41,181 bases of DNA, from the NCBI GenBank assembly GCA_903884655.1, contig CAISFO010000085.1, positions 1 to 41,181 on the forward strand, written 5' to 3'. Below, one piece after another: positions 14,489-22,470 of this stretch. The notes below the pieces were generated by a model, which was given only the letters and a program-made list of their open reading frames with translations, was not told where the DNA came from and made no database searches. Source of the stretch: an uncultured Holophagaceae bacterium (lineage in GTDB: Bacteria; Acidobacteriota; Holophagae; Holophagales; Holophagaceae). The number at the start of each line of letters is the position of its first letter. The first letter of the stretch is position 1. The position numbers were made by a program, and so were the translations under genes.

Positions 14489-15220
14489 TCAGTCCTCGGG
14501 CTCTTCGTAGTCCCCGTTGTGCCACACATTCTGCACATCATCGTTATCCTCGAGCAGGTCCACGAGCTTGAGAAAGCTGGTCAGCTTGGAGCCTTCGAGA
14601 ACGGTGCTGGTGCTGGGGGCCATGATGATCTTGGCTTCGATGAGGGGCAGCTTGGCGGCGTCCACCGCATCCTTCACGGTCTGGTAGGACTCGGGACTGG
14701 TCTTGATGACCCAGGCTTCGCCTTCGTTGACCACATCGTCGGCGCCGGCCTCCAGTGCCACCTCCATGATCTGATCCTCAGAGACTTCCGGCTCCACCAC
14801 GATCTGGCCCTGCTTGGCGAACAAGTAGGCCACGGAACCCATGGCACCCAGCTCACCGCCGAACTTGGTGAAGTAGCTCCGGACCTCGGGGGTGGTGCGG
14901 TTCTTGTTGTCGGTCATGGCCTCGACCAGGATGGCCACACCGCCAGGGCCGTAGGCCTCGTAGACCACTTCCTCGTAGGTCACACCTTCCAGTTCGCCGG
15001 TGCCTTTCTTGATGGCCCGCTCCCAGTTGTCCTTGGGCATGTTGCTGCCCTTGGCCTGGTCCACGGCCAGGCGAAGGCGGGGATTGCTGGCCACATCGCC
15101 GCCGCCGAGGCGGGCTGCCACGGTGATCTCCTTGAGGATCTTCGTGAAGACCTTGCCCCGCTTGGCGTCTGCGGCGCCCTTCTTGTGCTTGATGGTGGAC
15201 CATTTGCTGTGGCCGGACAT
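14489..15220 (-). CDS. yebC: YebC/PmpR-family protein
   Basis: A 243-residue member of the widespread YebC family (TACO1 in mitochondria). The N-terminus [20 protein letters not shown] and the stretch [26 protein letters not shown] are family hallmarks. The length is normal. YebC proteins were first described as DNA-binding transcriptional regulators, and later work links the family to translation of proline-rich or otherwise difficult sequences. Cytosolic. GGAG lies close to the ATG at 15220. It is downstream of the TPR and ybeY genes, in keeping with a translation-related group. Its last 12 codons are duplicated 146 bp further on. Confidence 0.95.
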   Translation of the reverse strand: MSGHSKWSTIKHKKGAADAKRGKVFTKILKEITVAARLGGGDVASNPRLRLAVDQAKGSNMPKDNWERAIKKGTGELEGVTYEEVVYEAYGPGGVAILVEAMTDNKNRTTPEVRSYFTKFGGELGAMGSVAYLFAKQGQIVVEPEVSEDQIMEVALEAGADDVVNEGEAWVIKTSPESYQTVKDAVDAAKLPLIEAKIIMAPSTSTVLEGSKLTSFLKLVDLLEDNDDVQNVWHNGDYEEPED

Positions 15221-15350
15221 GGTGTCTCCAGGAAAGGACAGGATGGAACGGATCAGACGTGGGGATCGGGGTTTGCCCGAGCACCGCGTGGGGTAATGCC
15301 GGGGGGGACTTTGCGGGCAGCGTGGAGCCGGCGATCCTCTCCGGAGCAGG

Positions 15351-16070
15351 TCACCCGCGCAGCGCCCGGCGAGAGACTTTGGCGAAGTGAGGAGCCTCTT
15401 GTCGGATCATCGGGCGCTCCAGCAGGAACTGGTACCACTGCTCGCCGTAGATCTTCATTTTAAGGGCCTTGCCATTCTGAAGCAGGTTGCGGTTGGTGAT
15501 GAGCCGTTCGTCGCCCTTGCAGACCTCGAGGCCCTTGTTGAGGATCTCGATGGCTCTGTTCCGCTCACCCAGTTCCACCAGAACATAGGCGTAGACCGCA
15601 TAAAGAAGACTTTCCTTCTTGCCCGCTTTCAAAGCCAGGTCGAAAGTCTCTTTGGCCTTCTTTTTTTCTCCACGCTTCCATTGGAGGATGCCGAGCATGG
15701 CCTTGGCGATGTAGTGCTGCATGGAGGCTGCCGCCAGCAGGGGTTCGGCCTCGTCGTTCTTCTTGCGCAGGTACTGCACCACCCCAATCTGGCCGTCGAT
15801 GCTGCCCTTGACAAGGAACTGCCGGGAGGAGAATTTGTAGCCCTCCTTCATGGCCTCGATGGCCTTATCGAATTGCTGCTTCTTCAAGTGTTCGCCGGCA
15901 CGAGTGAAGATCTTTTCGAGTTCCTGCTGGATCTTGCGACCCTGCCAGATGAATAGGCCAGCGCCTGCCAGGATGCCGATGGGCAGGCTGATCCAGAGCT
16001 TGATGCTCAGGAGGCTGGACAACAAAATCACGGCAAGGGCGGCGCCCAGGCCGAGCAGGAGGTTGATCAC
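15351..16070 (-). CDS. Membrane-anchored TPR protein
   Basis: A 239-residue protein with two adjacent hydrophobic helices at the N-terminus (about residues 2-22 and 26-42), then a helical region with TPR-like repeats: [73 protein letters not shown]. It probably sits at the inner membrane with the repeats in the cytosol, as a scaffold. The GTG at 16070 is preferred because GGAG lies 5 nt before it and translation then begins at the first membrane helix. A TTG at 16106 is the alternative. It lies between ybeY and yebC on the same strand. No specific function can be given. Confidence 0.75.
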   Translation of the reverse strand: MINLLLGLGAALAVILLSSLLSIKLWISLPIGILAGAGLFIWQGRKIQQELEKIFTRAGEHLKKQQFDKAIEAMKEGYKFSSRQFLVKGSIDGQIGVVQYLRKKNDEAEPLLAAASMQHYIAKAMLGILQWKRGEKKKAKETFDLALKAGKKESLLYAVYAYVLVELGERNRAIEILNKGLEVCKGDERLITNRNLLQNGKALKMKIYGEQWYQFLLERPMIRQEAPHFAKVSRRALRG

Positions 16071-16178
16071 GGAAACTCCGGACGACACGGCCCGAAGCCG
16101 GGCCAAAGGGCCATTTTATCGGCCTTCGGACTGATTTGCCATGCACAGGTTCAGGCTGGCAGGATTTGGGTGCTTCCT

Positions 16179-16910
16179 TCAGCCAAGAACGCCACTTCGC
16201 GAGGGGGCGGGGCGGCGACGGCGAACGACCCGTTTGGCTTGAACGGGCGTGGCGGCCTCTTTCCTGGGCCGACCTGGGCCCCGCTTTGGAACGGCTTCCT
16301 TCACCTTCGCGACTTTCTTGACCTTGACCTTCTTGTCCTTCTTGACGCGTTCACGGCGGACCAGGGCCGCAGCGGCCCTGCCGGTCACGACCACCCGGCT
16401 GCCATCCTTCAGCTTCTTCACCTTGCTGCCCGGCTTTCGTCCTCGCTTGAGGCTCATGGCCAAGGGGGCCTCATCCAGGAGCTCCCGTTCCAGTTCGGCC
16501 TGGAGAGTCATCATCTCGCCTCGGTCCGCCTCATGGTCATGACCGCAGAGGTGCAGGAAGCCATGGATGACCAGGGTCTCGACCTCGCGCCGCCGGCTCA
16601 CACCGAATTTTTTGGCCATTTTATCGGCTGTGGGAAGGCTGATGACAATGTCGCCCAGATGTGGAAAGGCCCCCTTCTCTACACTGGAGGGAAAGCTCAG
16701 CACATCGGTTGTGATGTTTTTTCCACGATGTTCGCGATTGAGTTTTCTCATGCCACGATCATCGACATAGGTGAGCGAGATGCCTTGAGCCTCTGGAGCC
16801 AGTCGATCCCGCAGGCCATGCAGCAGTTTGCCTAGAGACTGTTCACCAGGTCCGCGCATTTTGCTTCGAGTGGACCAATCGATCAGGAAGGGCGGGTGTG
16901 TTTGTGTCAT
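16179..16910 (-). CDS. ybeY: YbeY endoribonuclease with a long basic C-terminal tail
   Basis: A 243-residue protein. Residues 1 to about 150 form the YbeY metalloprotein that matures 16S rRNA and takes part in ribosome quality control. The zinc motif is H116-x3-H120-x5-H126 (HGFLHLCGHDH), preceded by NREHRGKNITTDVLSFP. After the domain comes an unusual tail of some 90 residues, dense in Lys and Arg, with an AT-hook-like core at 209-218 (KRGPGRPRKE). YbeY is usually about 150-180 residues. The ATG at 16910 has AAGGA 7 nt upstream; a TTG at 16928 is less likely. The tail probably adds nucleic-acid affinity, which is inference. Confidence 0.93.
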   Translation of the reverse strand: MTQTHPPFLIDWSTRSKMRGPGEQSLGKLLHGLRDRLAPEAQGISLTYVDDRGMRKLNREHRGKNITTDVLSFPSSVEKGAFPHLGDIVISLPTADKMAKKFGVSRRREVETLVIHGFLHLCGHDHEADRGEMMTLQAELERELLDEAPLAMSLKRGRKPGSKVKKLKDGSRVVVTGRAAAALVRRERVKKDKKVKVKKVAKVKEAVPKRGPGRPRKEAATPVQAKRVVRRRRPAPSRSGVLG

Positions 16911-17144
16911 GGCCGATTCCTTTGACAAGATCTAACAAAGGGCACTTATCATGGTCGATTTTGAAGCTTTCGTCAATGTCTGATTTCTAGATGCAGGAAT
17001 TGCATCGATGTTTGCAGCCTGTATTCTAGACAATTCCCGACTACAAGTTTAGATTATTATTCATCAATTATTGAATATAAAAGACAAGCGGTTGTGAAGA
17101 GAGAAATTCAATTTTCCAAGACCAAGCCCTGGCATCCTTGAAGG
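16911..17144. promoter_or_regulatory. AT-rich divergent promoter region between ybeY and rsmG
   Basis: This 234-nt gap is much richer in A and T than its surroundings. It contains a small dyad ATTCA-8 nt-TGAAT near 17069-17086 followed by TATAAA-like sequence. It must hold the promoters of both divergent genes, but no single -35/-10 pair is convincing and I see no riboswitch or small gene. Confidence 0.4.
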
Positions 17145-17738
17145 ATGGAGCCACGCCTTCCTTCCGACCTGTCCGCCCCCCTGGGCCGGTTCCTGGTTCT
17201 CCTGGACCGGTGGAACCGGACCCATGCTCTTACCGCCCTGCCGCCTGCGGCGCGCCGGGAGGAACTCCTGCTGGATGCGGCGGCGCTGCTTCCCTTTCTG
17301 GCGCAGGTGGCCCCTGGATCCAGGGTGGCGGACCTGGGGACCGGCATGGGGATTCCGGCCGTGGTCCTGGCCCTGGCCAGACCTGACCTGGAGGTCCTGG
17401 GGGTGGACGCCTCCAGCAAGAAACTGGCCTTCCTCAAGCAGGTCGCCATGGAGTTGCCACTACCCAATCTGAAGGCCATTCATGGCCGATTGGAGGAACT
17501 GCCACCTCTCCAGGCGGACTGGGGCACAGCCAAGGCCCTGAGCACACTGGACTCCCTGATGGGGTGGTGGGATCGACACGGCCGGGCAGATAGTCCCTTC
17601 TTTGCCTTGAAGGGGGCTGATTGGACAGAGGAACAAGTTCCAAAGGCCTGGATCGCCACAGCCCATCCCTACACGCTTCCCACCCGGGGACAGCGGGTGG
17701 TCGTGGAGCTTCGCCCCAGGCTTACCGGAACCTGTTAA
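17145..17738 (+). CDS. rsmG: 16S rRNA (guanine-527-N7)-methyltransferase RsmG
   Basis: A 197-residue class I methyltransferase of the RsmG (GidB) family, which places m7G527 in the 530 loop of 16S rRNA. The SAM-binding motif VADLGTGMGIPAVVLALA, then LEVLGVDASSKKLAFLKQVA with the acidic residue for the ribose, are clear. The N-terminal LLDRWNRTHALTAL corresponds to the family's WNK-x-NLTA segment. Length is slightly short of the usual 205-215. The ATG at 17145 has AAGG directly adjacent. It is a single-gene unit between the AT-rich promoter gap and a strong terminator. Confidence 0.9.
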   Translation: MEPRLPSDLSAPLGRFLVLLDRWNRTHALTALPPAARREELLLDAAALLPFLAQVAPGSRVADLGTGMGIPAVVLALARPDLEVLGVDASSKKLAFLKQVAMELPLPNLKAIHGRLEELPPLQADWGTAKALSTLDSLMGWWDRHGRADSPFFALKGADWTEEQVPKAWIATAHPYTLPTRGQRVVVELRPRLTGTC

Positions 17739-17742
17739 ACCT

Positions 17743-17770
17743 GAAAGGCCCCCGATCAAAGGGGCCTTTC
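17743..17770. terminator. Bidirectional intrinsic terminator
   Basis: GAAAGGCCCC (17743-17752) pairs with GGGGCCTTTC (17761-17770) around an 8-nt loop, flanked by A on one side and T on the other. It lies between the ends of rsmG and the convergent LysM gene and can serve both. Confidence 0.85.
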
Positions 17771-17787
17771 TCCTGGTAGCAAAAGGG

Positions 17788-18960
17788 TCAGGGCGTGATC
17801 TTGTCCCCGTCCCTGAGTTCTTCAATGCTGCGGAGCACTCGACAGGTAGCTGTCTGCGCATCAGCCCGGACCACAAGCACCTGGCCGAGGTAGTAGGTGG
17901 TGGTCTCCATGGACGGCTTCTTTTCTCCCAACGAACCCACGGGGAAGGGCTTGACTCGCACAGCCAGGAGCACATCGCCATTTTTCAGGCCATCACTGGT
18001 GCCCTTGTCGATGATGATCATGTCCCCGCCCGATGAATAGACCTTCGCCCCTCTGGAGAAGACGATCATGGCGGCGTTGGAGGCCAGTGTGACGGGTTCG
18101 GTGGTGTCCGTCCTCAGCTTCAAGGGGATGTTGGCGGGCTCTTCGAACTTAACCAGGTGGTCTCCAGCCTGCACGGTGTCCAGACTGCGTTCGATGATGG
18201 CGACGGAACCTTTGGGCTGCAGGCTGATGATTCGGACCACACCAATCTGCTGGATCACGTCACCCAGCTTTTTCTTGGCGATGGTGGGATGCATCAGCTT
18301 TTGCGCGACAGTCTTCAAGATCAGGAACCGATCCCCGAGTTTGACACCCTGGTCGGTGCCCCCATTGAGGTAGACGGTTTCACCTTCACCAAGGAACTTG
18401 CGGTCCTCCCGCTTGTTGGAGGTGATGGCGAGGGCGCCCTGGCCCTTGTAGTAGGCTTCGGCCCCATCCGGGACAATGAACGGCAGCTGGATGAAATCCT
18501 GGAAGGAGAACCCGAGTTCTGGACGGCGCACGGCGGTGGGATCTGCGCGTCGTTGATCCGGAGTGAGGTTGGCCACCGCTTCAGGCAGGGAACCTGCCGT
18601 GGCCACGGACCTTCCCAGATCGATGATCAGCGGGTCGCCAGGGTAGATCCAGTGGGCATCCTTGATCCACTGGTTCAATTCCCAGATCTGGGGCCAGGCA
18701 TAGGGGTTGCCGAGGTATTTACCAGATAGATCCCAGAGAGTGTCGCCCTTCTGCACCGTGTGGGTCCGGGATCCTTCTGGAACCTGTATCTCCTTTGGAT
18801 AGTCCCACTTAGAGCTGTGGGTCTCGACCTTGATGGCATCGGCCGGGGCCGCTGGCTGGGCGCACAAATCTGGTATGGCAAGCGCAAGGAGGGTAAGGAG
18901 GCAGGGCATCACCGTGAGCGAACGCATCCGGCTGGCATGCGGGTGAGTGGGCTGGTGCAT
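17788..18960 (-). CDS. Secreted LysM-domain protein
   Basis: A 390-residue exported protein. An N-terminal signal peptide (hydrophobic core MPCLLTLLALAIPDLCAQ) follows a longer polar start. A single LysM module is at about residues 66-113 (HTVQKGDTLWDLSGKYL, then NPYAWPQIWELNQWI and IYPGDPLII), which binds N-acetylglucosamine glycans such as peptidoglycan. The remaining 270 residues are beta-rich with no family I can name (for example GETVYLNGGTDQGVKLGDRFLIL and DMIIIDKGTSDGLKNGDVLLAV, a repeated G-x-K-x-GD strand motif). The ATG at 18960 has GGGGG 6 nt upstream; 18927 is an alternative start. It is the last gene of a minus-strand trio. Confidence 0.82.
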   Translation of the reverse strand: MHQPTHPHASRMRSLTVMPCLLTLLALAIPDLCAQPAAPADAIKVETHSSKWDYPKEIQVPEGSRTHTVQKGDTLWDLSGKYLGNPYAWPQIWELNQWIKDAHWIYPGDPLIIDLGRSVATAGSLPEAVANLTPDQRRADPTAVRRPELGFSFQDFIQLPFIVPDGAEAYYKGQGALAITSNKREDRKFLGEGETVYLNGGTDQGVKLGDRFLILKTVAQKLMHPTIAKKKLGDVIQQIGVVRIISLQPKGSVAIIERSLDTVQAGDHLVKFEEPANIPLKLRTDTTEPVTLASNAAMIVFSRGAKVYSSGGDMIIIDKGTSDGLKNGDVLLAVRVKPFPVGSLGEKKPSMETTTYYLGQVLVVRADAQTATCRVLRSIEELRDGDKITP

Positions 18961-18993
18961 CAGGAACCCCCAGTCATGATTGGATGGTGGTGA

Positions 18994-19905
18994 TTATAGG
19001 TCTTCGACGCGGATCATATCTGAAAATAATGACAGACGGTTGCGAACTTCGTCCTGGCTTATCTGCTCCAGACGTTCCGTGGAAAATTGCTCGACCGTAA
19101 AACTGGCCATCACCGAGCCCACCAGGGCGGCATGCTTCAAGGCGGTCACATCCGTCCTCTCGATCCAGGCCAGGTACCCCAGGAATCCCCCGGCGAAGGT
19201 GTCCCCCGCGCCGGTGGGGTCGAAGACATTTTCCAGTGGGTAGGCCGGGGCGGCAAAGATCCCTTCCGGTGTGAACAGGGCGACTCCGTACTCACCGCGC
19301 TTGACCACCAGGATCCTGGGGCCAAGGGCCTGGACCTTGCGATAGGCCTTGAGGAGGTTGTGTTCAAGGGTCAGTTCCCGCACTTCAGCATCGTTCACCA
19401 GAAGGATGTCCACCTCCTTCAGCACTGCCTCCAGTGCGGGCCGGGCGCCCCGGATCCAGTAGTTCATGGTGTCCAGGGCAATCCATTTGGGCCGGGCCGA
19501 CATCTGCCGGACCACGTCGAGCTGGAGGGTAGGGTCGATGTTCCCGAGGAAGAGATAGGGGGATTCCCGGTAGCTTGGAGGCAGGTTCGGTCGGAAATCC
19601 GCAAATACGTTCAGGTCCGTGGCGAGGGTCTTGGCTTCATTGAGGTCATAGCCATAGGACCCCTTCCAGTGGAAGCTCTTGCCTTTGACACGGGACAGGC
19701 CCGTCAGGTCGATGGGTCTCCGATCAAAGACCTGCATCTGTTCAAGGCCGAAGTCTTCGCCCACCACGGCCACGATCCGGACGGGATGGAACCGGCTCGC
19801 GCTCAGGGAGAAATAAGTGGCGGAGCCCCCCAGGGCATGCGTCCGCTTGCCAAAGGGGGTTTCCAGGTCATCAAAGGCCACACTTCCAACAGCCAGCAAG
19901 CTCAT
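18994..19905 (-). CDS. PfkB-family carbohydrate kinase
   Basis: A 303-residue ribokinase/PfkB-family kinase that phosphorylates a sugar or nucleoside with ATP. The C-terminal signature is DPTGAGDTFAGGFLGYLA, with catalytic base Asp235. The N-terminal half has GGSATYFSLSASRFHPVRIVAVVGEDFG, in place of the usual GG-N signature. The sequence does not settle the substrate. The ATG at 19905 has GGGAG 8 nt upstream; an ATG at 19920 directly abuts the previous stop but lacks a site. It is cotranscribed with the Smr-like and LysM genes. Confidence 0.85.
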   Translation of the reverse strand: MSLLAVGSVAFDDLETPFGKRTHALGGSATYFSLSASRFHPVRIVAVVGEDFGLEQMQVFDRRPIDLTGLSRVKGKSFHWKGSYGYDLNEAKTLATDLNVFADFRPNLPPSYRESPYLFLGNIDPTLQLDVVRQMSARPKWIALDTMNYWIRGARPALEAVLKEVDILLVNDAEVRELTLEHNLLKAYRKVQALGPRILVVKRGEYGVALFTPEGIFAAPAYPLENVFDPTGAGDTFAGGFLGYLAWIERTDVTALKHAALVGSVMASFTVEQFSTERLEQISQDEVRNRLSLFSDMIRVEDL

Positions 19906-19920
19906 GACGGTGTCTCCCAT

Positions 19921-20676
19921 TCAGAGGTTCGGAGCCGATGGTGGCGTGAAATACACCAGCCAGGCTTGGGTGCCTCCCATGGGCACCGGGGCCTGGGCGT
20001 AGCGCGCCACCATGGGTGCATCGCCGGCGGCAAGCAGAGCCAGGAATCCTTCATGAAGGATTGGATTGGGGCCGAGGGTCACCTGCAGGCTGCGCCAGCC
20101 AAGGACCATGCCGTCGCCCAGGCGATCCTTGAGGCGCTCCATGGCATCCGAAAGGGAGTGGTTCCTGAGATCGAGGATCCCGTCCACTTCGATGGCCATG
20201 CCTGCCGCCAACTGGAAACGGACAGGTCCCTGCACCTGCAAAGGTGGCTCCTGGGTGGAATTTGCGGGATCGAGGGCTGGCACGGTTGGAATGGGCGTCG
20301 CGGGCGTTGCCGGTGCCGGTTCCAAGGGAGCCGAAGCGGGCGATGGCTGAACGGCGGCTGGTGTAGGAGTGGATGGTTCCGGCAGCCCTCTTGTCAGGGG
20401 CTTGAGGCCCTTCAGCTCCCTGACAGCCTCCTGAAACGTGTCTGGCCCAGATGAATCAGAGGTCTGCGTCGGTATGGTGGCGGAAGCCGCTGGCTTGGCG
20501 GTTCGCGGTGAAGAAGGTGTCAACCCCATGGCCGAAAGGAAGACAGCGTCTTCATCATCCAGGGCAGGCGGACTGGGCGACTTGGGGGCGGGTTTGGGCG
20601 GAGCCTTCCTGGCTGGCGAGGGCGCCTCCGGACCCAGCTGTTCTTTGAGTTTTGCCAAATCCTGCTTCCAGGCCAT
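19921..20676 (-). CDS. Smr-domain-like protein without the HGKG motif
   Basis: A 251-residue cytosolic protein. The N-terminus has a basic coiled segment and a DDEDAVFLSAMGLTP stretch that resembles the leader of SmrA/SmrB proteins. A low-complexity Pro/Ala/Thr linker occupies about 95-145. The C-terminal 90 residues follow the Smr pattern: VDGILDLRNHSLSDAMERLKD, then ARYAQAPVPMGGTQAWLVYF. Smr domains are nicking or RNA-cleaving endonucleases whose active loop is normally HGKG-x-G; here it reads LGPNPILHE, so the catalytic residues are absent. It may act as a binding protein. It begins the operon with the PfkB and LysM genes. Confidence 0.6.
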   Translation of the reverse strand: MAWKQDLAKLKEQLGPEAPSPARKAPPKPAPKSPSPPALDDEDAVFLSAMGLTPSSPRTAKPAASATIPTQTSDSSGPDTFQEAVRELKGLKPLTRGLPEPSTPTPAAVQPSPASAPLEPAPATPATPIPTVPALDPANSTQEPPLQVQGPVRFQLAAGMAIEVDGILDLRNHSLSDAMERLKDRLGDGMVLGWRSLQVTLGPNPILHEGFLALLAAGDAPMVARYAQAPVPMGGTQAWLVYFTPPSAPNL

Positions 20677-20834
20677 GAATCATCCTTGTCCTGTCCAGGG
20701 TATGCCAAGGGTGGCTTTGCCCATAGCCTGGCGTTGCAATCCTGCACCTGCGGGGGCAAAACACCGCTCGTCAGGTTCGGCTTCAACCCTGGCCCCATCC
20801 TGCTGTCTAAGGATTGACGGTCATTGGCATAAGC
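20677..20834. other. Intergenic region upstream of the beta-barrel gene
   Basis: Between the divergent Smr-like gene and the possible sigma-54 promoter I see no gene, RNA fold or repeat. A lone TTGACG near 20814 has no matching -10 at normal spacing. Confidence 0.4.
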
Positions 20835-20850
20835 TGGCACGTCCTTCGCT
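20835..20850 (+). promoter_or_regulatory. Possible sigma-54 (-24/-12) promoter
   Basis: TGGCACG-N4-TCGCT keeps the invariant GG and GC exactly 10 nt apart and departs from the TTGC consensus at one base. A start about 12 nt downstream would leave a leader of roughly 20 nt containing GGAGG before the ATG at 20881. Confidence 0.4.
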
Positions 20851-20880
20851 CGTATCCTCAATATCCAACCTGGAGGTCCC

Positions 20881-21516
20881 ATGCGCCCCGTTCTGTCACT
20901 GCTTGTTCTCCCCCTGGTGCTGGCCTCGGGTCCGGCCCTCAGGGCCCAGAGCCCCCACATGGGGTTCAGCCTCAACCTGACCCTTCCCGCCGGAGACTTC
21001 TCCAGCAAGTCCTATCCGGATCTGCTCCCTCCTCAAAAGGAGACGTACGATGCGGGAGTGGGTGGTAGTTTCACGGTCAGCTTTCCCACGGACCGGAACC
21101 TGGCGGTGCGGTTGAACCTGAGCGGTTCCACCGAGAATGGCCTCAATCGTGCCCCTGGCTACGCCAACATCAACCTCCAGCATTCGATGTTCAGCCTCGG
21201 CGGGGACCTGCAGATCTTCCCCCAGGGCACGGCCTTCCGACACCGGGGCCTCTATTTTGTCGCAGGGCTTTCCGCCGATTTTGAGCGATTCAGTGGTAGC
21301 CAAGGCAGCGATCCGGGCTACTATCCCGATTTCTCGACCAACAAGACCCGCCTTGGAGGCTCGGTGGGCATCGGCCACAGCTTTGGGTACGACGCAGGCA
21401 TGCGCTTCACCATGGAAGCGACCTTCCACAAGACGCTCACGGGCACCAGCGACAACACGGCGGACATGACGCCCAGTGCTGACTTTGTGAAGCTCGGGTT
21501 CGGGTTCGTATTCTAA
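20881..21516 (+). CDS. Outer-membrane beta-barrel protein
   Basis: A 211-residue protein with a signal peptide (MRPVLSLLVLPLVLASGPALRAQ) and a mature part made of alternating hydrophobic strands such as AGVGGSFTVSF, LAVRLNLSG, GLYFVAGLSADF and LGGSVGIGHSFGYDAGMRFTMEATF. It ends in Phe (KLGFGFVF), the C-terminal signature recognised by the BAM complex. The size suits an eight-stranded barrel of the OmpA/OmpW class. GGAGG lies shortly before the ATG. A possible sigma-54 promoter precedes it and a strong terminator follows. The ligand or function is unknown. Confidence 0.8.
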   Translation: MRPVLSLLVLPLVLASGPALRAQSPHMGFSLNLTLPAGDFSSKSYPDLLPPQKETYDAGVGGSFTVSFPTDRNLAVRLNLSGSTENGLNRAPGYANINLQHSMFSLGGDLQIFPQGTAFRHRGLYFVAGLSADFERFSGSQGSDPGYYPDFSTNKTRLGGSVGIGHSFGYDAGMRFTMEATFHKTLTGTSDNTADMTPSADFVKLGFGFVF

Positions 21517-21532
21517 GCGTCAGTCCCCAAAG

Positions 21533-21562
21533 GAGAAACGGCCCCGGAAGGGGCCGTTTCTC
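21533..21562. terminator. Bidirectional intrinsic terminator
   Basis: GAGAAACGGCCCC (21533-21545) and GGGGCCGTTTCTC (21550-21562) form a perfect 13-bp stem with a GGAA loop. The A-rich and T-rich bases lie in the stem. It separates the ends of the beta-barrel gene and the convergent coiled-coil gene. Confidence 0.9.
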
Positions 21563-21570
21563 TGGGCGCC

Positions 21571-22437
21571 TTACTGGGGAGTCTTGGCTGCGGCGGGCTT
21601 CTTCTTTTTCTTCTTGGGCTTCACCGGCTCAGGGTCTTCTTCCTTGCCCAGCAGCCCGTTAACCAGGCGGAGCACATCCTTGTTGGAAGGATCCAACTTC
21701 AGGAGCCGACGGGCGTAGGTCAGCCGCTCCTGTCTGGGGCGCGCGTCATCGGCTTTCACCTGCTCCAGTTTCCCGGCGACGTACGGTGTGGTACCGCCCG
21801 CTTCGGTCATTTCGGCCTTTTCGGCCACCAGGAATGCCTGCCAGTCGGCCGAGGTCTTGGTGGTGGTCTCTTTGGCCTGGCGAAGCCGTGCGAGGATGCC
21901 TTCGATGTCCTTCAGGGCCCGCTCGCTGTGGGCTATGGCTGCCTGCTGCTCGTCCATGAAGATCTTCAACTGCTGGCGGAGCTTCATCTGGTCCTGGGTG
22001 AGGCCTGGGGCCGCCTCGAGTTCTTTGAGGCGGGGCACCTGTTTGGCCACGGCGTCCCGGCACTCCTTCAGCTTCAACTCGTGTTCCATGCGGGTCTTGG
22101 CGAGCAGAGGCTCCGCAGTGGCGAGGTTTTCCTCGGCTGCCGACTGTGCCTTCTGGAAATGGACGATGGCATCTTCCCAGCTGCCTTCGGAGACGCAGGC
22201 CCGCGCGGCCAGTCCTCGAAGGGCCACCAGGGCATGCATGTCGTTGTAGTCCGAGGGATTGACGGTCAGTCCTTCCCGTCCAAGCAAGGCTTCCACGCCC
22301 TTCCTGACCGTGGAGGCATCACCCCGCTCAAGCTGGAGTTCCCAGGGGCCACGGACCTCCTTGAATCGATCCGTGAGGCTCTGAGCGCCAAGACAGGTGG
22401 CCAGGGCAAGGGCTAGCAGGAGTCCTAGGCGGGTCAT
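21571..22437 (-). CDS. Secreted coiled-coil protein with Lys-rich tail (paralogue B)
   Basis: A 288-residue exported protein: signal peptide MTRLGLLLALALATCLGAQS, then long helices with coiled-coil character (about 95-190), then a short TPR-like end RRLLKLDPSNKDVLRLVNGLLGK and a Lys/Pro/Ala tail. The gene upstream encodes the same layout and the same LDP-N...LL-GK closing motif, so the two are tandem paralogues that have diverged strongly. GGGAG lies 6 nt before the ATG at 22437. Probably periplasmic. The function is unknown. Confidence 0.7.
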   Translation of the reverse strand: MTRLGLLLALALATCLGAQSLTDRFKEVRGPWELQLERGDASTVRKGVEALLGREGLTVNPSDYNDMHALVALRGLAARACVSEGSWEDAIVHFQKAQSAAEENLATAEPLLAKTRMEHELKLKECRDAVAKQVPRLKELEAAPGLTQDQMKLRQQLKIFMDEQQAAIAHSERALKDIEGILARLRQAKETTTKTSADWQAFLVAEKAEMTEAGGTTPYVAGKLEQVKADDARPRQERLTYARRLLKLDPSNKDVLRLVNGLLGKEEDPEPVKPKKKKKKPAAAKTPQ

Positions 22438-22470
22438 GAACGCTCCCATGTGACGTGATCAGGCAGTGAG

